DNA from: an uncultured Gammaproteobacteria bacterium
GTDB lineage: Bacteria > Pseudomonadota > Gammaproteobacteria > Coxiellales > Coxiellaceae
Reading direction: 5' to 3'
DNA length: 6,459 bases
Assembly: GCA_903870185.1 (NCBI GenBank)
Contig: CAIQCE010000081.1
Span: forward strand, 1-6,459
The notes below the pieces were generated by a model. That model was not told the DNA's origin. It did not search any database and saw only the letters and a list, made by a program, of their open reading frames with translations. Positions 5,748 through 6,459 of the stretch are shown one piece after another. Made by a program: the position numbers and the translations under genes. The number at the start of each line of letters is the position of its first letter. The stretch's first letter is position 1.

Positions 5748-5902
5748 TGTAGGTTGGTGCTAAGCCCTGCAATAGCAATGAGCTTGAATTTTTGATAAGC
5801 CTCACGCAGGGCGAGCCCAACAATCCCATTCTTTTGTAATGCCAGGATAAAAGAACAGGTTGATTTTTGTTAGCCCAAGCTAACGCTTGGGACTAACCTA
5901 CA
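5748..5902. mobile_element. REPIN/MITE-like element: two REP-like copies facing each other
   Basis: The 155-bp segment begins TGTAGGTTGGTGCTAAGC and ends with the complement of TGTAGGTTAGTCCCAAGC: terminal inverted repeats matching at 15 of 18 positions. The left copy (5748-5822) is expanded: GTTGG (5753-5757) pairs with CCAAC (5817-5821), CCCTGC (5765-5770) with GCAGGG (5806-5811), and TGAGCTT with AAGC(C)TCA inside. A middle stem is TTCTTTT (5829-5835) with AAAAGAA (5849-5855). The right copy is listed separately. No coding capacity is seen; it would need a transposase (for example a RAYT/Y1 enzyme) encoded elsewhere. It starts directly after the stop of the upstream gene. Confidence 0.65.
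5868..5902 (-). repeat. REP-like palindromic repeat, inverted copy
   Basis: On the minus strand it reads TGTAGGTTAGTCCCAAGCG and ends GGGCTAACA. GTTAG-CCCAAGC (5869-5880) pairs with GCTTGGG-A-CTAAC (5885-5897): 12 base pairs, one bulged A and a 4-base loop. It lies 28 bases beyond the stop codon of the pilD-like gene and is in that gene's transcription direction, so it would form a strong 3' hairpin in its mRNA. No U-run follows. Confidence 0.85.
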
Positions 5903-5930
5903 TTGTATATAGCATGCAGGGTATCAACCC

Positions 5931-6459
5931 TTAGGTAAGCGAGCCCCACACCACCAACCCCCACCCCGCCAACGCAATCGCAGGTCCAAATGGAAACGGT
6001 TCAAATGCCGAAGCTTTCCTAACTCTCGAGTAAATCAAATTAAACACCAGTCCCAATAACGAAGAGAACAGCAGAAGCATTGGAAGCTGCATCACCCCAA
6101 TCCAAGCCCCCAAACAAGCCATCAATTTAAAATCTCCATAACCCATACATTCCTTGTTGCGAATTATTTGAAAAATATTCGCGATCAACCACGGAATTCC
6201 ATAACCTAATGCAGCTCCCAATATTGCAGAACTCGGAGAAACAGTGTGAGAAATAAGGCTCGCAAGTAGACCTAGCCAAAGTAGAGGCAAAGTTAAATCA
6301 TCAGGCAATAATTGAGTTTCTATATCGATGAAACTCAGAGCAATTAATCCCTCTGTTAAAATGCAAAATAAAAAAGCGTGAATATTAATTCCCATTCGAT
6401 AAACAATAATAGCCATAGCCAAAGCACTTAAACTTTCTACAAACGGATATTGAATAGAA
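5931..6459 (-). CDS. pilD: Type IV prepilin peptidase/N-methyltransferase PilD, C-terminal part (5' end outside window)
   Basis: PilD is an inner-membrane aspartic protease that cleaves the leader of type IV pilins and type II secretion pseudopilins and N-methylates the new N-terminus. The frame stays open to the window edge: upstream of the Met-Ala-Met stretch it reads SIQYPFVESLSAL, matching the family's RYPLVELLTAL motif, so the gene continues and TTG 6422 is not its start. Both catalytic aspartates are present: FIDIETQLLPDD (Asp codon 6326-6324) and the GxGD motif GYGDFKLMACLGAWIG (Asp codon 6134-6132). FPFGPAIALAGW matches the conserved end. Several hydrophobic membrane segments are evident. 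About 175 residues are visible of the usual ~280-290; the N-terminal cytoplasmic domain with zinc-binding CxxC pairs lies outside. In many relatives coaE follows directly; here it is about 2.7 kb away. Confidence 0.95.
   Translation of the reverse strand, partial: SIQYPFVESLSALAMAIIVYRMGINIHAFLFCILTEGLIALSFIDIETQLLPDDLTLPLLWLGLLASLISHTVSPSSAILGAALGYGIPWLIANIFQIIRNKECMGYGDFKLMACLGAWIGVMQLPMLLLFSSLLGLVFNLIYSRVRKASAFEPFPFGPAIALAGWGLVVWGSLT

Noticed and set aside
5868..5902. Rho-independent terminator for the pilD-like gene
   Set aside because: The hairpin is strong, but no U-run follows in the direction of transcription, so it is listed as a REP-like repeat.

Overview
The window looks like a chromosomal stretch of a gammaproteobacterium with moderately AT-rich DNA. 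The core genes are secA (3' part), mutT, zapD, coaE and a prepilin peptidase gene (3' part, pilD-like). This neighbourhood is typical of gammaproteobacteria. A sequence matching the PmrA-box consensus used in Legionella and Coxiella, next to two proteins without recognisable function, suggests the order Legionellales (Legionella, Coxiella or Berkiella-like intracellular bacteria). The order assignment is inference; the class assignment is firmer.

Layout. Positions 1-1160: C-terminal ~385 codons of SecA (+). Positions 1223-1621: mutT (+), with a GTG start chosen from a Shine-Dalgarno sequence. Positions 1666-2442: zapD (-), convergent with mutT across a 44-bp gap mostly filled by a palindromic repeat. 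Positions 2629-3225: coaE (-), upstream of zapD in the direction of transcription. Positions 3445-4089 and 4131-5747: two unrecognised genes (+), probably one operon, preceded by the PmrA-like site at 3382-3398. Positions 5931-6459: the end of a pilD-type prepilin peptidase gene (-).

The housekeeping genes serve separate tasks: protein export (SecA), removal of oxidised nucleotides (MutT), FtsZ bundling (ZapD), the last step of coenzyme A synthesis (CoaE), and processing of type IV pilin or type II secretion pseudopilins (PilD). In many gammaproteobacteria pilD and coaE are adjacent and co-oriented. Here a ~2.6-kb block with the two unknown genes sits between them, and copies of a REP-like repeat lie at both of its edges.

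The most interesting content is in this block. By eye alignment, the two unknown proteins share a diverged ~90-residue module (residues 31-119 of the first, 203-299 of the second). The second also has a ~235-residue Ala/Ser/Pro/Gly-rich tail. Both C-termini carry hydrophobic residues at positions -3 and -4. With the PmrA-like box, this makes them candidate Dot/Icm (type IVB) effectors; none of this is proven by sequence alone.

A family of REP-like palindromes starting TGTAGGTT occurs at least five times (1628, 2583, 3262, 5748 and, inverted, 5902), plus one half copy at 3246. The last two full copies face each other and form a 155-bp REPIN/MITE-like element between the second unknown gene and pilD. 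No tRNA, rRNA or CRISPR array was seen, and no gap between genes exceeds 300 bases.
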